From Thermomonas hydrothermalis (GTDB taxonomy: Bacteria; Pseudomonadota; Gammaproteobacteria; Xanthomonadales; Xanthomonadaceae): 61,505 nucleotides of DNA. Of the stretch, positions 47,674 to 56,614 are shown piece by piece. Location: contig NZ_FQUK01000011.1 in the NCBI RefSeq assembly GCF_900129205.1, positions 1 through 61,505 of the forward strand. The letters are read 5' to 3'. Each line of letters opens with the position of its first letter. Position 1 is the stretch's first letter. A program made the translations under genes and the position numbers. A model generated the notes under the pieces. That model searched no databases and was not told the DNA's origin. It was given only the letters and a program-made list of their open reading frames with translations.

Positions 47674-48212
47674 ACACGTCATCACGCCGTCTGTTGCTGG
47701 TCGAAGATGATGCGGCGTTTGCGCGCACCCTGGCGCGCTCCTTCGAACGCCGGGGGTATACGGTGCGCACCCTGGACCGGCTGGAAGCCTTGCAGGCCGC
47801 GCTGGCCGATGGCGAAACCTTCACCCACGCCGTCGTCGATCTCAAACTGGCAGGCGGCAGTTCCGGGCTGGCCTGCGTCCAGGCGCTGCATGCGCATGAC
47901 CCGTCCACCATCATCGTGGTGCTGACCGGCTACGCCAGCATCGCCACTGCAGTGGAAGCGATCAAACTCGGCGCCCGCCATTACCTGGCCAAACCCTCCA
48001 ACACCGATGACATCGAGGCCGCCTTTGCGCGCGAGAGCGGCGACCCCGATGCCGCGCTCGGCGCCCGCCAGACCTCGATCAAGACGCTTGAATGGGAGCA
48101 CATCCACGAAGTGCTGGCGGCCACCGGCTTCAATATCTCGGAAGCGGCACGCCAGCTGGGGATGCACCGCCGCACCCTGGCCCGCAAACTGGAAAAACGG
48201 CGGGTGAAATAA
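47670..48212 (+). CDS. RegA/PrrA/RoxR-type response regulator
   Basis: This 180-residue protein has a receiver domain with acidic pair in LVEDDAAF and phosphoacceptor Asp57 (VVDLKL), followed after a short linker by a Fis-type helix-turn-helix (about 137-180; NISEAARQLGMHRRTLARKL). That layout, with a very short linker and the HMHRRTL-like recognition helix, identifies the RegA/PrrA group, which controls respiration and electron-sink genes. Its start overlaps the kinase stop in ATGA, and it is the last gene of the cyo-surf1-reg transcript, ending at a strong terminator. Confidence 0.92.
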   Translation: MNTSSRRLLLVEDDAAFARTLARSFERRGYTVRTLDRLEALQAALADGETFTHAVVDLKLAGGSSGLACVQALHAHDPSTIIVVLTGYASIATAVEAIKLGARHYLAKPSNTDDIEAAFARESGDPDAALGARQTSIKTLEWEHIHEVLAATGFNISEAARQLGMHRRTLARKLEKRRVK

Positions 48213-48219
48213 GCCAATG

Positions 48220-48255
48220 CAACAAAGCCGCTGCCATGAAGCAGCGGCTTTGTTG
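48220..48255. terminator. Bidirectional terminator between regA-like gene and sdhB
   Basis: A perfect 15-bp stem (caacaaagccgctgc / gcagcggctttgttg) with loop CATGAA lies between two convergent operons. A/T-rich stem ends on both sides let it work in either direction. Confidence 0.85.
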
Positions 48256-48316
48256 TCGGGACTGCGGATGCATGCGCCAGTTGACACACGCAACCGCTGC
48301 TGGCGCAGTGATCGGC

Positions 48317-49099
48317 TTAGAGCTTGCGCGCCAGCATCAGTTTCTTGATTTCGGCGATCGCCTTGGCTGGGTTCAACCCCTTCGGGCAGGTCCGCGCACA
48401 GTTCATGATGGTGTGGCAGCGGTACAGCTTGAACGGGTCTTCCAACTCGTCCAGACGTGCACCAGTGTCCTCGTCGCGGCTGTCCACGATCCAGCGGTAG
48501 GCCTGCAGCAGAATCGCCGGGCCCAGATAGCGCTCGCCGTTCCACCAGTAGCTGGGGCAGGACGTACTGCAGCAAGCGCACAGGATGCACTCGTACAGGC
48601 CATCCAGCTTGGCGCGATCTTCCTTGCTCTGCAGGCGCTCGCGATCCGGCGGCGGTGGCGTCTGCGCGCGCAGCCAAGGCCGGATGCTGGCATGCTGGGC
48701 GTAGAAATGGGTGAGATCCGGCACCAGATCTTTGACCACCGGCATGTGCGGCAGCGGATAGATGGCGATCTCGTCACCCTTGACGTCCTCGATCGCGCAG
48801 ATGCAGGCCAGCGTATTGGTGCCGCCGATGTTCATCGCGCACGAACCGCAGATTCCCTCGCGGCAGGAGCGGCGGAAGGTCAGCGTCGGATCGATCTCGT
48901 TTTTGATCTTGATCAGCGCGTCCAGCACCATCGGCCCGCAGGACGCCATGTCCACTTCATAGGTATCCAGCCGCGGGTTCTGCCCGTCGTCGGGATTCCA
49001 ACGGTAGATCTTGAACGTGCGCGGCTTTTTGGCCCCCGGTGCCGGGAAATGCCGACCCTTCTGGACCCTGGAGTTTTTCGGGAGGGTAAATTCAGCCAT
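48317..49099 (-). CDS. sdhB: Succinate dehydrogenase iron-sulfur subunit
   Basis: SdhB carries electrons from SdhA to quinone through three iron-sulfur clusters. The 260-residue protein has the 2Fe-2S cysteines in [18 protein letters not shown] and LACIC, and the C-terminal 4Fe-4S/3Fe-4S motifs in [18 protein letters not shown] and [17 protein letters not shown]. The N-terminus is about 20 residues longer than in enterics. It is the last gene of the leftward sdhC-D-A-B operon, 18 bp after sdhA. Confidence 0.97.
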   Translation of the reverse strand: MAEFTLPKNSRVQKGRHFPAPGAKKPRTFKIYRWNPDDGQNPRLDTYEVDMASCGPMVLDALIKIKNEIDPTLTFRRSCREGICGSCAMNIGGTNTLACICAIEDVKGDEIAIYPLPHMPVVKDLVPDLTHFYAQHASIRPWLRAQTPPPPDRERLQSKEDRAKLDGLYECILCACCSTSCPSYWWNGERYLGPAILLQAYRWIVDSRDEDTGARLDELEDPFKLYRCHTIMNCARTCPKGLNPAKAIAEIKKLMLARKL

Positions 49100-49117
49100 G
49101 GGGTTTGATCTCCCGGA

Positions 49118-50905
49118 TCAGTAAACGCGCTTCTTCGGAGGCACCACCTCGACATCGCCGGTGAGCGTGTACATGTGCACCGGGCGGTAATCGATGCGGG
49201 TGTTGCCCTGTTCGTCGAGCCAGCAGATGGTGTGCTTGAGCCAGTGCTCGTCGTCGCGCTCGGGGTAATCCTCGCGCGCGTGGGCGCCGCGCGATTCCTT
49301 GCGGTTCTCGGCAGAGACGATGGTCACCAGCGCCTGCCCCAGCAGGTTCTGCAACTCCAGGGTCTCGATCAGATCCGAGTTCCACACCAGCGAGCGGTCG
49401 GAAACCCGCACATCGGCGAAGCTGGCATGAATGTCGCGGATCGCCTTGACGCCCTCGGCCAGGCTTTCCCCGGTCCGGAACACCGCGGCGTCTTTCTGCA
49501 TCGCCCGCTGCATGTTGAGGCGGATTTGCGCAGTCGGCAGGCTGCCATTGGCATGCCGCAGACGGTCGAGGTTGGCCAGCGACTTCTCGCAGGCATCGGC
49601 GGCCAGCGACTTGTGCGGTGCGCCGGGCTTGATGGTTTCGGCACACCGGTTGGCCACGGCACGCCCGAACACGACCAGATCCAGCAGCGAGTTGGAACCC
49701 AGCCGGTTGGCGCCATGCACGGACACGCAGGCGGCTTCGCCAATGGCGTACAGGCCCGGCACCACCGCGTCGGGGTTGCCGTCTTTGAGCTGCACCACTT
49801 CACCGTGGTAGTTGGTGGGGATGCCGCCCATGTTGTAGTGGACCGTCGGGATGACCGGAATCGGCTGCTTGGTCACGTCCACGCCAGCGAAGATGCGGGC
49901 GCTTTCGGCGATGCCAGGCAGCTTTTCGTGGATGTCCTTGGGGTCGAGGTGGGTCAGATCGAGATGGATATGATCCTTGTGCTCGCCCACCCCACGTCCT
50001 TCGCGGATTTCGATGGTCATCGCCCGGCTGACCACGTCACGGCTGGCCAGGTCTTTGGCGTTGGGCGCATAGCGCTCCATGAAACGCTCGCCATTGCTGT
50101 TGCGCAGGATGCCACCCTCACCGCGCACGCCTTCGGTGATCAGGCAGCCGGCGCCATAGATGCCGGTGGGATGGAATTGCACGAACTCCATGTCCTGCAG
50201 GCCCAGCCCGGCGCGCAACGCCATACCGCCGCCATCGCCGGTGCAGGTATGCGCGGACGTGGCCGAGAAGTAAGCACGGCCATAACCGCCGGTGGCCAGC
50301 ACCACGCCATGGGCGCGGAACAGGTGCAGGGTGCCTTCTGCCATGTTGAGCGCGAGCACGCCGCGGCAGACGCCCTCCTCGTCCATGATCAGGTCGAGGG
50401 CGAAGTACTCGATGAAGAACTGCGCCTGGTGTGCCAGGGCCTGCTGGTAGAGGGTATGCAGGATGGCGTGGCCGGTACGGTCGGCCGCGGCGCAGGTGCG
50501 CTGGGCCGTGCCCTTGCCGTAATGGGTGGTCATGCCACCGAACGGACGCTGGTAGATCTTGCCATCCTCGGTGCGGCTGAACGGCACACCTTGATGCTCC
50601 AGTTCGATCACCGCCGGGATGGCCTCACGGCACATGTATTCAATGGCGTCCTGGTCGCCCAGCCAGTCCGACCCTTTGATGGTGTCGTAGAAATGGAAGC
50701 GCCAGTCGTCCTCGCCCATGTTGCCCAGCGCGGCGGAAATGCCACCCTGTGCTGCCACGGTGTGGCTGCGGGTCGGGAAGACTTTGGTCAGGCAGGCGGT
50801 CTGCAACCCCTTCTGGGCCAGACCAAAGGTGGCGCGCAGGCCGGCGCCACCGGCGCCGACCACCACCACGTCAAATTTATGTTCCTGGATCGGATAGGCA
50901 GGCAT
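49118..50905 (-). CDS. sdhA: Succinate dehydrogenase flavoprotein subunit
   Basis: SdhA oxidises succinate to fumarate using covalently bound FAD. The 595-residue protein has the dinucleotide fold [18 protein letters not shown], the FAD-attachment histidine His48 in [18 protein letters not shown], active-site [21 protein letters not shown] and [14 protein letters not shown], and the closing [19 protein letters not shown]. Maturation factors SdhE and SDHAF4 are both in the window. It is separated from sdhD by 6 bp. Confidence 0.98.
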   Translation of the reverse strand: MPAYPIQEHKFDVVVVGAGGAGLRATFGLAQKGLQTACLTKVFPTRSHTVAAQGGISAALGNMGEDDWRFHFYDTIKGSDWLGDQDAIEYMCREAIPAVIELEHQGVPFSRTEDGKIYQRPFGGMTTHYGKGTAQRTCAAADRTGHAILHTLYQQALAHQAQFFIEYFALDLIMDEEGVCRGVLALNMAEGTLHLFRAHGVVLATGGYGRAYFSATSAHTCTGDGGGMALRAGLGLQDMEFVQFHPTGIYGAGCLITEGVRGEGGILRNSNGERFMERYAPNAKDLASRDVVSRAMTIEIREGRGVGEHKDHIHLDLTHLDPKDIHEKLPGIAESARIFAGVDVTKQPIPVIPTVHYNMGGIPTNYHGEVVQLKDGNPDAVVPGLYAIGEAACVSVHGANRLGSNSLLDLVVFGRAVANRCAETIKPGAPHKSLAADACEKSLANLDRLRHANGSLPTAQIRLNMQRAMQKDAAVFRTGESLAEGVKAIRDIHASFADVRVSDRSLVWNSDLIETLELQNLLGQALVTIVSAENRKESRGAHAREDYPERDDEHWLKHTICWLDEQGNTRIDYRPVHMYTLTGDVEVVPPKKRVY

Positions 50906-50911
50906 CTTGGA

Positions 50912-51304
50912 TCAGCTCCCGAGCGCGATGCGCAGCACCGCCAGCACGCCTGCAATGGCGGCCAGCGCACAAATGAAAAGAACCGCCAGCTGGGCCAGCA
51001 CGGCCAGCAGCGGGGTGTGCACGTAATCTTCGATGATCACCTGCAAACCCAGCCGCGCATGCCAGAACATGCCCAGCAGGAACGCCACCAGCACGCTGGC
51101 ATTGATTGGATCGGCCACCAGCGATTGCACCACCGCATACTCGGCGCTGCGCAGGCTCAGCAGCATGCCCAGCAGCCACAACCCGGATAGCGCCGTCGCA
51201 ATCGCGGTCACGCGCTGCCAGATGAAATGGGCGGTTCCGTCCTTGGCCGACCCCAGCCCGCGTGCCCGCTTCAGCGGTGTCTGCATGTTGATGTTCTGGC
51301 TCAT
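50912..51304 (-). CDS. sdhD: Succinate dehydrogenase hydrophobic membrane anchor subunit
   Basis: This 130-residue anchor has three helices (about 33-52, 69-88 and 98-124). Loop GLGSAKDGTAHFIWQRVTAIA precedes helix 1, and HARLGLQVIIEDYVH after helix 2 contains the histidine and Asp-Tyr pair expected for heme and quinone binding. The start overlaps the sdhC stop by 4 bp. Confidence 0.92.
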   Translation of the reverse strand: MSQNINMQTPLKRARGLGSAKDGTAHFIWQRVTAIATALSGLWLLGMLLSLRSAEYAVVQSLVADPINASVLVAFLLGMFWHARLGLQVIIEDYVHTPLLAVLAQLAVLFICALAAIAGVLAVLRIALGS

Positions 51305-51711
51305 ACCTGCCCCCAGTGCGACAACACAAACGCCCAGCCGATGGCGGTGAGCACCACGCTGCCGATGATCGAAATCCAGCTACTGCGGACGAAATCCGGG
51401 ATCGCAAACCCCATCCCGCCGTCCTGCAGCAGATGCCGCACACCGTTGATGAGGTGATACGCCAGGGCCCAGGTAAACCCGACCATCAGCAGCCGGCCCA
51501 GGGGAGCGGCTAGGCAGGCAGTGAAGGCCTGCCAGCGCTGCTCGCCTCCGGCCAGTGCCAGCAGCGCCCACACCAGCGCCAGGGCTCCGATCGAAAGCAG
51601 CATGCCGGTGGCGCGATGCAGGATCGACGACGCCATCTGCGCCTGCCAGCGGTAGATCTGCAGATGCGGTGACAAGGGACGTGCGCGTGCACGGATATCG
51701 GGATCGGCCAT
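51301..51711 (-). CDS. sdhC: Succinate dehydrogenase cytochrome b556 subunit
   Basis: This 136-residue subunit has RPLSPHLQIYRWQ at its N-terminus and SILHRATGMLLS leading helix 1, both typical of SdhC. The heme ligand is His86 in YHLINGVRHLLQD (the HxxxGxRH motif). Three helices span about 30-53, 70-93 and 107-131. It is the first structural gene of the operon, 48 bp after the small SDHAF4 gene. Confidence 0.94.
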   Translation of the reverse strand: MADPDIRARARPLSPHLQIYRWQAQMASSILHRATGMLLSIGALALVWALLALAGGEQRWQAFTACLAAPLGRLLMVGFTWALAYHLINGVRHLLQDGGMGFAIPDFVRSSWISIIGSVVLTAIGWAFVLSHWGQV

Positions 51712-51759
51712 GATGGGCGCTCTCCGGGCTGGGCGGTCGAAACCGCGTGGCGGGGTGGT

Positions 51760-51942
51760 TCAAAAGTCGATGCAGCGACCGTTTTTCTCCCAATCGCCAT
51801 AACGCGTCGGATCCGGCCCCTGCCGACCGCCGATCTCACGCGGCGGGGGCGGAGGCACAGGCGCCTTCTGTACGTCATTGCTTGCCGGTGCAGATGCAGG
51901 CTCTGGCTCGGCGGGCGATTGGCCTATGATCGTTGCATTCAT
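51760..51942 (-). CDS. DUF1674 / SDHAF4-like succinate dehydrogenase assembly factor
   Basis: This 60-residue protein is rich in Pro and Ala up to residue 35. It ends in DPTRYGDWEKNGRCIDF, the signature of the SDHAF4/DUF1674 family, which binds free flavinylated SdhA during complex II assembly. It lies directly upstream of sdhC on the same strand, as in other proteobacteria. The start codon at 51942 overlaps, in a CATG, a possible upstream start of the divergent ygfZ gene. Confidence 0.88.
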   Translation of the reverse strand: MNATIIGQSPAEPEPASAPASNDVQKAPVPPPPPREIGGRQGPDPTRYGDWEKNGRCIDF

Positions 51943-51970
51943 GACTACACAAGTGTACGTCCACCTGCCC

Positions 51971-52828
51971 ATGTCCAACAACCTGCAGCCCATTGCCGGA
52001 CACGACTTCGCCCTGCCCGCACACACCGTCCTGTGCCTGCATGGCGCTGATGCAATGGCGTTTGCCCAGGCGCAGTTCATGAACGATGTCGGCCGGCTGA
52101 CCGATGGCCAGTGGCAATGGAACGGCTGGCTGACCCCGAAAGGCCGCCTGATCGCGCTGTTTGCACTGCTGCGCCTGGATCCCGAAACGCTATGGCTGCT
52201 GCTATTGCCGGGCACCGATGCAGCGACGCTCGCGCAGGCGCTGCAGCGCTACGTGCTGCGCCGCAAGGTGACGATTGCGCCGCAGTCGCTGCCTGTCAGC
52301 GCCCGCTTTTCCGCGCCGCAGGACGCCCGCGATGCAACGCTGGCGCAGATCGGGGACGGTGTGATCGAGCTGGACATGAGCGGCGATGGCGGCCCGCGCC
52401 GACTGCTGATCGGCGCGACCGGTCTCTGCGATGCACAAGCCGAGGCTGCCTGGGCCCGCGCTGACATGACCCACGGGCTGCCGTGGCTGTCGGAGGCGCA
52501 GGCTGGGCAATGGACGCCGCAGCAGCTTTCGCTGCAGCGCCTGAATGCCTTCAGCGTCAAGAAAGGCTGCTACCCGGGGCAGGAAATCGTCGCCCGTACG
52601 CATTTTCTGGGTCAGAGCAAACGCGGGCTGGTCCTACTGGAAACCGACTCGCCCATTGCCGTCGGTGCGCCGGTACAGGCAGCTGGCGAGACCATCGGCC
52701 AGATCATTGCCACTGCCGCCCCCCTGGCGCTGGCGGTACTGCCCCACGATGCGCCACTGGCGCTGCACAGCGCAGACGGACACCCACTCCAACGCCGCGC
52801 CTTGGCCGCCGGGCTGGTGCGCGGATAA
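51971..52828 (+). CDS. ygfZ: Folate-binding protein YgfZ
   Basis: YgfZ is a tetrahydrofolate-binding protein of the GcvT superfamily that supports iron-sulfur cluster enzymes. The protein has 285 residues from this start. The family motif K-G-C-Y-x-G-Q-E is present in SVKKGCYPGQEIVARTHFLGQ, with its essential cysteine. N-terminal FMNDVGRLTDGQWQWNGWL and TPKGRLIALFALLRL also fit. An ATG at 51941 would add ten residues (MTTQVYVHLP) and overlap the divergent start codon. The position next to sdh and SDHAF4 fits a role in complex II cluster maturation. Confidence 0.88.
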   Translation: MSNNLQPIAGHDFALPAHTVLCLHGADAMAFAQAQFMNDVGRLTDGQWQWNGWLTPKGRLIALFALLRLDPETLWLLLLPGTDAATLAQALQRYVLRRKVTIAPQSLPVSARFSAPQDARDATLAQIGDGVIELDMSGDGGPRRLLIGATGLCDAQAEAAWARADMTHGLPWLSEAQAGQWTPQQLSLQRLNAFSVKKGCYPGQEIVARTHFLGQSKRGLVLLETDSPIAVGAPVQAAGETIGQIIATAAPLALAVLPHDAPLALHSADGHPLQRRALAAGLVRG

Positions 52829-53013
52829 CGCCCACCTGTTCTCACCCACCCCCAGAAAATCCAACCAGCAACTGCCCGGCGGCACGATGCGACCGGGCGC
52901 ACGCTTTGGCAGTCGCACCGAAAATGAGAGGTGAACTGCCCAGGGCAACCGGGTATAACGTCATCTGGCGAGGGGTCAGCAAACGACGCAGCAGGCATAC
53001 GCAAGGCTCAGGC

Positions 53014-56000
53014 ATGGAAACGGGCAAGATGCGCTGGCTGACGTGGATGTTGGGGCTATGCCTGCTCCTGACGGGCGCAGCCGCGCTCGGCCAAACCTCT
53101 GCCGCACCTGCTGCCGCACCTGCTACCGCACCTGCTACCGCACCTGCTACCGCACCTGCTACCGCACCTGCTACCGCACCTGCTGCCGCACCTGCTGCCG
53201 CACCTGCTGCCTCATCCGCTGCCGCAGCCTCTGGCCAGCCTGTCTCCGCGCCTCCGGCACGGATCCGGGTCGCCGTAGACAACAGCTATCCGCCCTACGT
53301 CTTCGTTGCGGACAACGGCACGGTACAGGGGTATCAGGCCGATCTCTGGCGGTTGTTCGAGCGGCATACCGGTATCCACATCGAACTGCTGCCGATGCCC
53401 TGGGATGACACTCAACGCGCCGTGCTGGAGCGGCGCGCCGACGTCCTGGACCTGGTGTTTCGCACCCCGGAACGGGAAGACCAGTTCGACTTCTCCGCGC
53501 CCTTCGGCTCGACGCCGGTGGGCATCTATGTCAACCGGCGCCTTCCGGGCATCCATGACCTCGTTTCCCTGCAAGGCATGCCGGTCGGGGTGGAACGAGG
53601 CGATGCCTGCGCCACGCGCCTGCGCCAGGCCGGCGTACGGCGCCTGCACGAGTACCCGACGTTCCGCGACATGATCCGCGCTGCCGAAGCAGGCGATCTC
53701 GGTATCTTCTGCGCAGAGGAAAACCCGGCCAACTACTACCTCTACCGCGCCGGCATCGACGATCGTTTCCAGCGCGCCTTCATCCTGTACGAGGGGCAGT
53801 TCCACCATGCCGTGCGCAAGGGGGAACGCGCCCTGCTGCAGCAGATCGCCCAAGGCATGGCTAGGATCCCTGCCCAGGAACGCGCCGCGCTGGCGAAAAA
53901 ATGGCTGGCACCACCCGACCCGCTGCAACGCTGGCTGCGTCTGGCCTGGCCGGTGGCGGCGGCCATCCTGGGTCTACTGGCCCTGATGGCCTTGTGGATC
54001 TGGAGTCTGCGCCGCAGTGTCCGCCAGCGCACCCGCCAGCTACAGGAACGCCAGAGCCAGCTGCAGGCTGTCTTCGACGCCAGCCCGGATGCCATGTGGA
54101 TTCGGGATCGTGACGGGCATTACCGCGACTGCAATGCCCGCGCCCAGGCACTGCTGGACCAACGCCACACCGAATCCGGCTCCCAGCGTGTGCTGGCAGA
54201 GGTCGACGATGCCCGCGTATTCGAGCGCGGCGAACCTAGCACCACGATGGTGGCCATCCCGGATGCAGATGGCCGGATCCATCACCACGAAATCATCAAG
54301 GTGCCGCTGCGCGATGCCGCCGGCCAGGTACACGGCCTGCTTGGGGTGGCACGCGACATCAGCGAGCGCCTGCAGCAGGAAACCCAGCTCAAACTGTGGG
54401 CGCAGGCGTTCGAACGCGCCGCCTTCAGCATGGCCATCCTGGACGCAAAGACGCTTGCGGTGCAGATGGTCAACCCTGCTTTCGCCCGTGAGCGCGGTTA
54501 TCGTCCGGACGACATGATCGGCCTGCCACTGGAGGCACTGCATCCCCTGCAGCCCGCACATGAGGCTGCACGCATACGCGCCGCCCTTGCCCAGGGGACG
54601 CATACCCTGCTGGAAACCGAGCATGTCACCCGCGAGGGCCGCCGCTTCCCGGTGCAACTGGATTGCTCAGTGCTGTACGACGACACGGGGCAGCCGCACT
54701 ACGTGGTGATGTATGTGCAGGACATCAGCCAGCGCAAACAGGCGGATGCCGAACTGCGTCTGGCCGCGGTGGCCTTCGAAACACTGGAACCGATGATGGT
54801 GCTGGATGACGCGGGCCGGATCCAACGCGTCAATACCGCCTTCACCTTGCTGACCGGCTTCGAGATCGGTGACGTCGTGGGCACGAGCCCGCAGACCTTG
54901 TTCCAGCCACGCCAGGACGACGAGGCATTCGAGCGCCTGTGGCCGCGGATCCAGCGCGAAGCCTTTTGGCAGGGCGAGCAGTGGATCGCCGTCAAGCGTG
55001 GCTCACCACGCATCGTCCGCCTGGAAATCACCGCCGTCCCGGACGAACATGGCGCCACCAGCCACTACCTGTGTGCCATGACCGATCTCACCGGCGAGCG
55101 CGAAGCGCTGGCCCGCGCCGAGCATCTGGCGCTGTTCGACCCGCTGACCGATCTACCCAACCGCAATTTTTTTGCCGATCGCCTGCTGCATACGCTGTCG
55201 GCCCCTGAGGTCAGCGCCGCCGCGCTTCTGCTGCTGGATCTGGATCACTTCAAACGGGTCAACGACCTGCGCGGCCACAGCACCGGCAACCAATTGCTGG
55301 CGTTCGTCGCCCAGCGTCTGCGCACGCTGCTGGGTGAGTCCGCCATCCTGGGTCGGTTCGATGGCGACACCTTCGCGATCCTGCTGCCCTGCACGGCGTC
55401 CATGCCCGCCCTCGACCAGCACGTGCTTGCCAGCGCCGAACGCATCCGCCAGGCGCTGCACGAACCGTTCTGGATCGACAACACAGTACCCATCACCCTC
55501 ACCGCCAGCATCGGCTGGACCTTGCTGGATCCCGACATCCGCCATGCCGACGATGCCATCAAGCAGGCGGAGCTTGCGATGTATGCGGCCAAGGCCGCCG
55601 GTCGCAACCAGGTCATCCGTTTCGATGCATCGATGGCCGACCAGCTGGCCGAACAGGAAGCCCTGGCGCGTGAACTGCTGGACGCACTCGGCCGCGAAGA
55701 CGGCGGGCTGGCCTTGCACTACCAGTTGCAGATCGATCAGGAAGGCCGCGCCATCGGTGCCGAGGCCTTGCTGCGCTTCACCCGACCGGACGGGCGCATG
55801 GTCACGCCGGATCGCTTCATCCCGCTGGCCGAAGAAAATGGCTTGATCCTGCCGCTGGGCGAATGGGTGCTGCAACGCGCCTGCCAACAACTGGCCGCCT
55901 GGGCGCACGCGCCACTGACCTGCGCCCTGTCGTTGGCCATCAATGTCAGCGCCCGCCAGTTCGTACAACCGGGGTTCGTGGACGACGTGCGGCGCGCGCT

Positions 56001-56436
56001 ACAAGAAAGCGGCGCCAACCCGGCGCGTCTGGAACTGGAAATCACCGAATCCAGCCTGTTGGGTGATCTCGACCAGATCGCGGAACGGCTGATGCAGCTA
56101 CAGGCACTGGGCATCCGCATTTCGCTGGACGATTTCGGCACCGGCTACTCCTCGCTGGCCTATCTGGCCAAGCTTCCCCTGGATCAGCTCAAGATCGATC
56201 GCAGCTTCATCTGTCACCTGCCAGACGATGCCAGCAACGCCGCCGTCGCCCAGACCATCATCCGCATGGCGCATGGTCTTGGGCTGGACGTGATCGCCGA
56301 AGGCGTGGAGACCTCAAGCCAGCGCGACTTCCTGGTCGCCCACGGTTGCCACGGCTTCCAGGGGTATCTGTTCGCCCGGCCGCTGCCGGTCGCCGAGTTC
56401 GAGCGGCTGCTGCGCGAGCAGTATCCGCTGCAATGA
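53014..56436 (+). CDS. Sensor protein: solute-binding domain, PAS repeats, degenerate GGDEF, EAL
   Basis: The 1140-residue protein starts at 53014 (AAGG at 53003-53006) with a signal/anchor helix (about 7-26). Next come an Ala/Pro/Thr repeat linker (30-66), a type-3 solute-binding domain (about 83-300; RVAVDNSYPPYVF) facing the periplasm, a membrane helix (about 309-331), and PAS domains near 345-450, 460-570 and 580-695. The GGDEF domain reads DGDTF (783-787) in place of GGDEF, so cyclase activity is unlikely. The EAL domain keeps Glu917-Leu919 and NVSAR, EITES, SLDDFGTGYSSL, LKIDRSF and AEGVET. It is probably a c-di-GMP phosphodiesterase controlled by a periplasmic ligand, perhaps an amino acid. 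The 185 bp upstream show no distinct promoter. Confidence 0.9.
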   Translation: METGKMRWLTWMLGLCLLLTGAAALGQTSAAPAAAPATAPATAPATAPATAPATAPAAAPAAAPAASSAAAASGQPVSAPPARIRVAVDNSYPPYVFVADNGTVQGYQADLWRLFERHTGIHIELLPMPWDDTQRAVLERRADVLDLVFRTPEREDQFDFSAPFGSTPVGIYVNRRLPGIHDLVSLQGMPVGVERGDACATRLRQAGVRRLHEYPTFRDMIRAAEAGDLGIFCAEENPANYYLYRAGIDDRFQRAFILYEGQFHHAVRKGERALLQQIAQGMARIPAQERAALAKKWLAPPDPLQRWLRLAWPVAAAILGLLALMALWIWSLRRSVRQRTRQLQERQSQLQAVFDASPDAMWIRDRDGHYRDCNARAQALLDQRHTESGSQRVLAEVDDARVFERGEPSTTMVAIPDADGRIHHHEIIKVPLRDAAGQVHGLLGVARDISERLQQETQLKLWAQAFERAAFSMAILDAKTLAVQMVNPAFARERGYRPDDMIGLPLEALHPLQPAHEAARIRAALAQGTHTLLETEHVTREGRRFPVQLDCSVLYDDTGQPHYVVMYVQDISQRKQADAELRLAAVAFETLEPMMVLDDAGRIQRVNTAFTLLTGFEIGDVVGTSPQTLFQPRQDDEAFERLWPRIQREAFWQGEQWIAVKRGSPRIVRLEITAVPDEHGATSHYLCAMTDLTGEREALARAEHLALFDPLTDLPNRNFFADRLLHTLSAPEVSAAALLLLDLDHFKRVNDLRGHSTGNQLLAFVAQRLRTLLGESAILGRFDGDTFAILLPCTASMPALDQHVLASAERIRQALHEPFWIDNTVPITLTASIGWTLLDPDIRHADDAIKQAELAMYAAKAAGRNQVIRFDASMADQLAEQEALARELLDALGREDGGLALHYQLQIDQEGRAIGAEALLRFTRPDGRMVTPDRFIPLAEENGLILPLGEWVLQRACQQLAAWAHAPLTCALSLAINVSARQFVQPGFVDDVRRALQESGANPARLELEITESSLLGDLDQIAERLMQLQALGIRISLDDFGTGYSSLAYLAKLPLDQLKIDRSFICHLPDDASNAAVAQTIIRMAHGLGLDVIAEGVETSSQRDFLVAHGCHGFQGYLFARPLPVAEFERLLREQYPLQ
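53101..53220 (+). repeat. 12-bp in-frame tandem repeat encoding Ala-Pro-Ala-(Ala/Thr)
   Basis: Nine contiguous 12-bp units, each [g/a]ccgcacctgct, run from 53101 to 53208. They differ only in the first base (two g, five a, two g), and a decayed tenth unit follows at 53209-53220. The array encodes the linker between the signal helix and the solute-binding domain of the EAL protein. Because 12 is a multiple of 3, copy-number change would alter linker length without a frameshift. Confidence 0.95.
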
Positions 56437-56614
56437 GTGGCACGTCGGGGCGTATCCAGACCGGCCGCACGCAGCCAGAGCGCCGGAAGCTCACTTTGGA
56501 ACGCCTGGGCAACGCCATCCTGATGCTGTCAGCCCACGCCCGCCATGGCCGACGAGACGCGCCAACGTGTTCGGAGATTGCCTATCCTTGCCAGGCCAAG
56601 GCTTGGGGGCACGC

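Noticed and set aside
53101-53220. CRISPR-like or regulatory repeat array
   Set aside because: The units are contiguous 12-mers without spacers, inside and in frame with a coding gene. It is a coding minisatellite.
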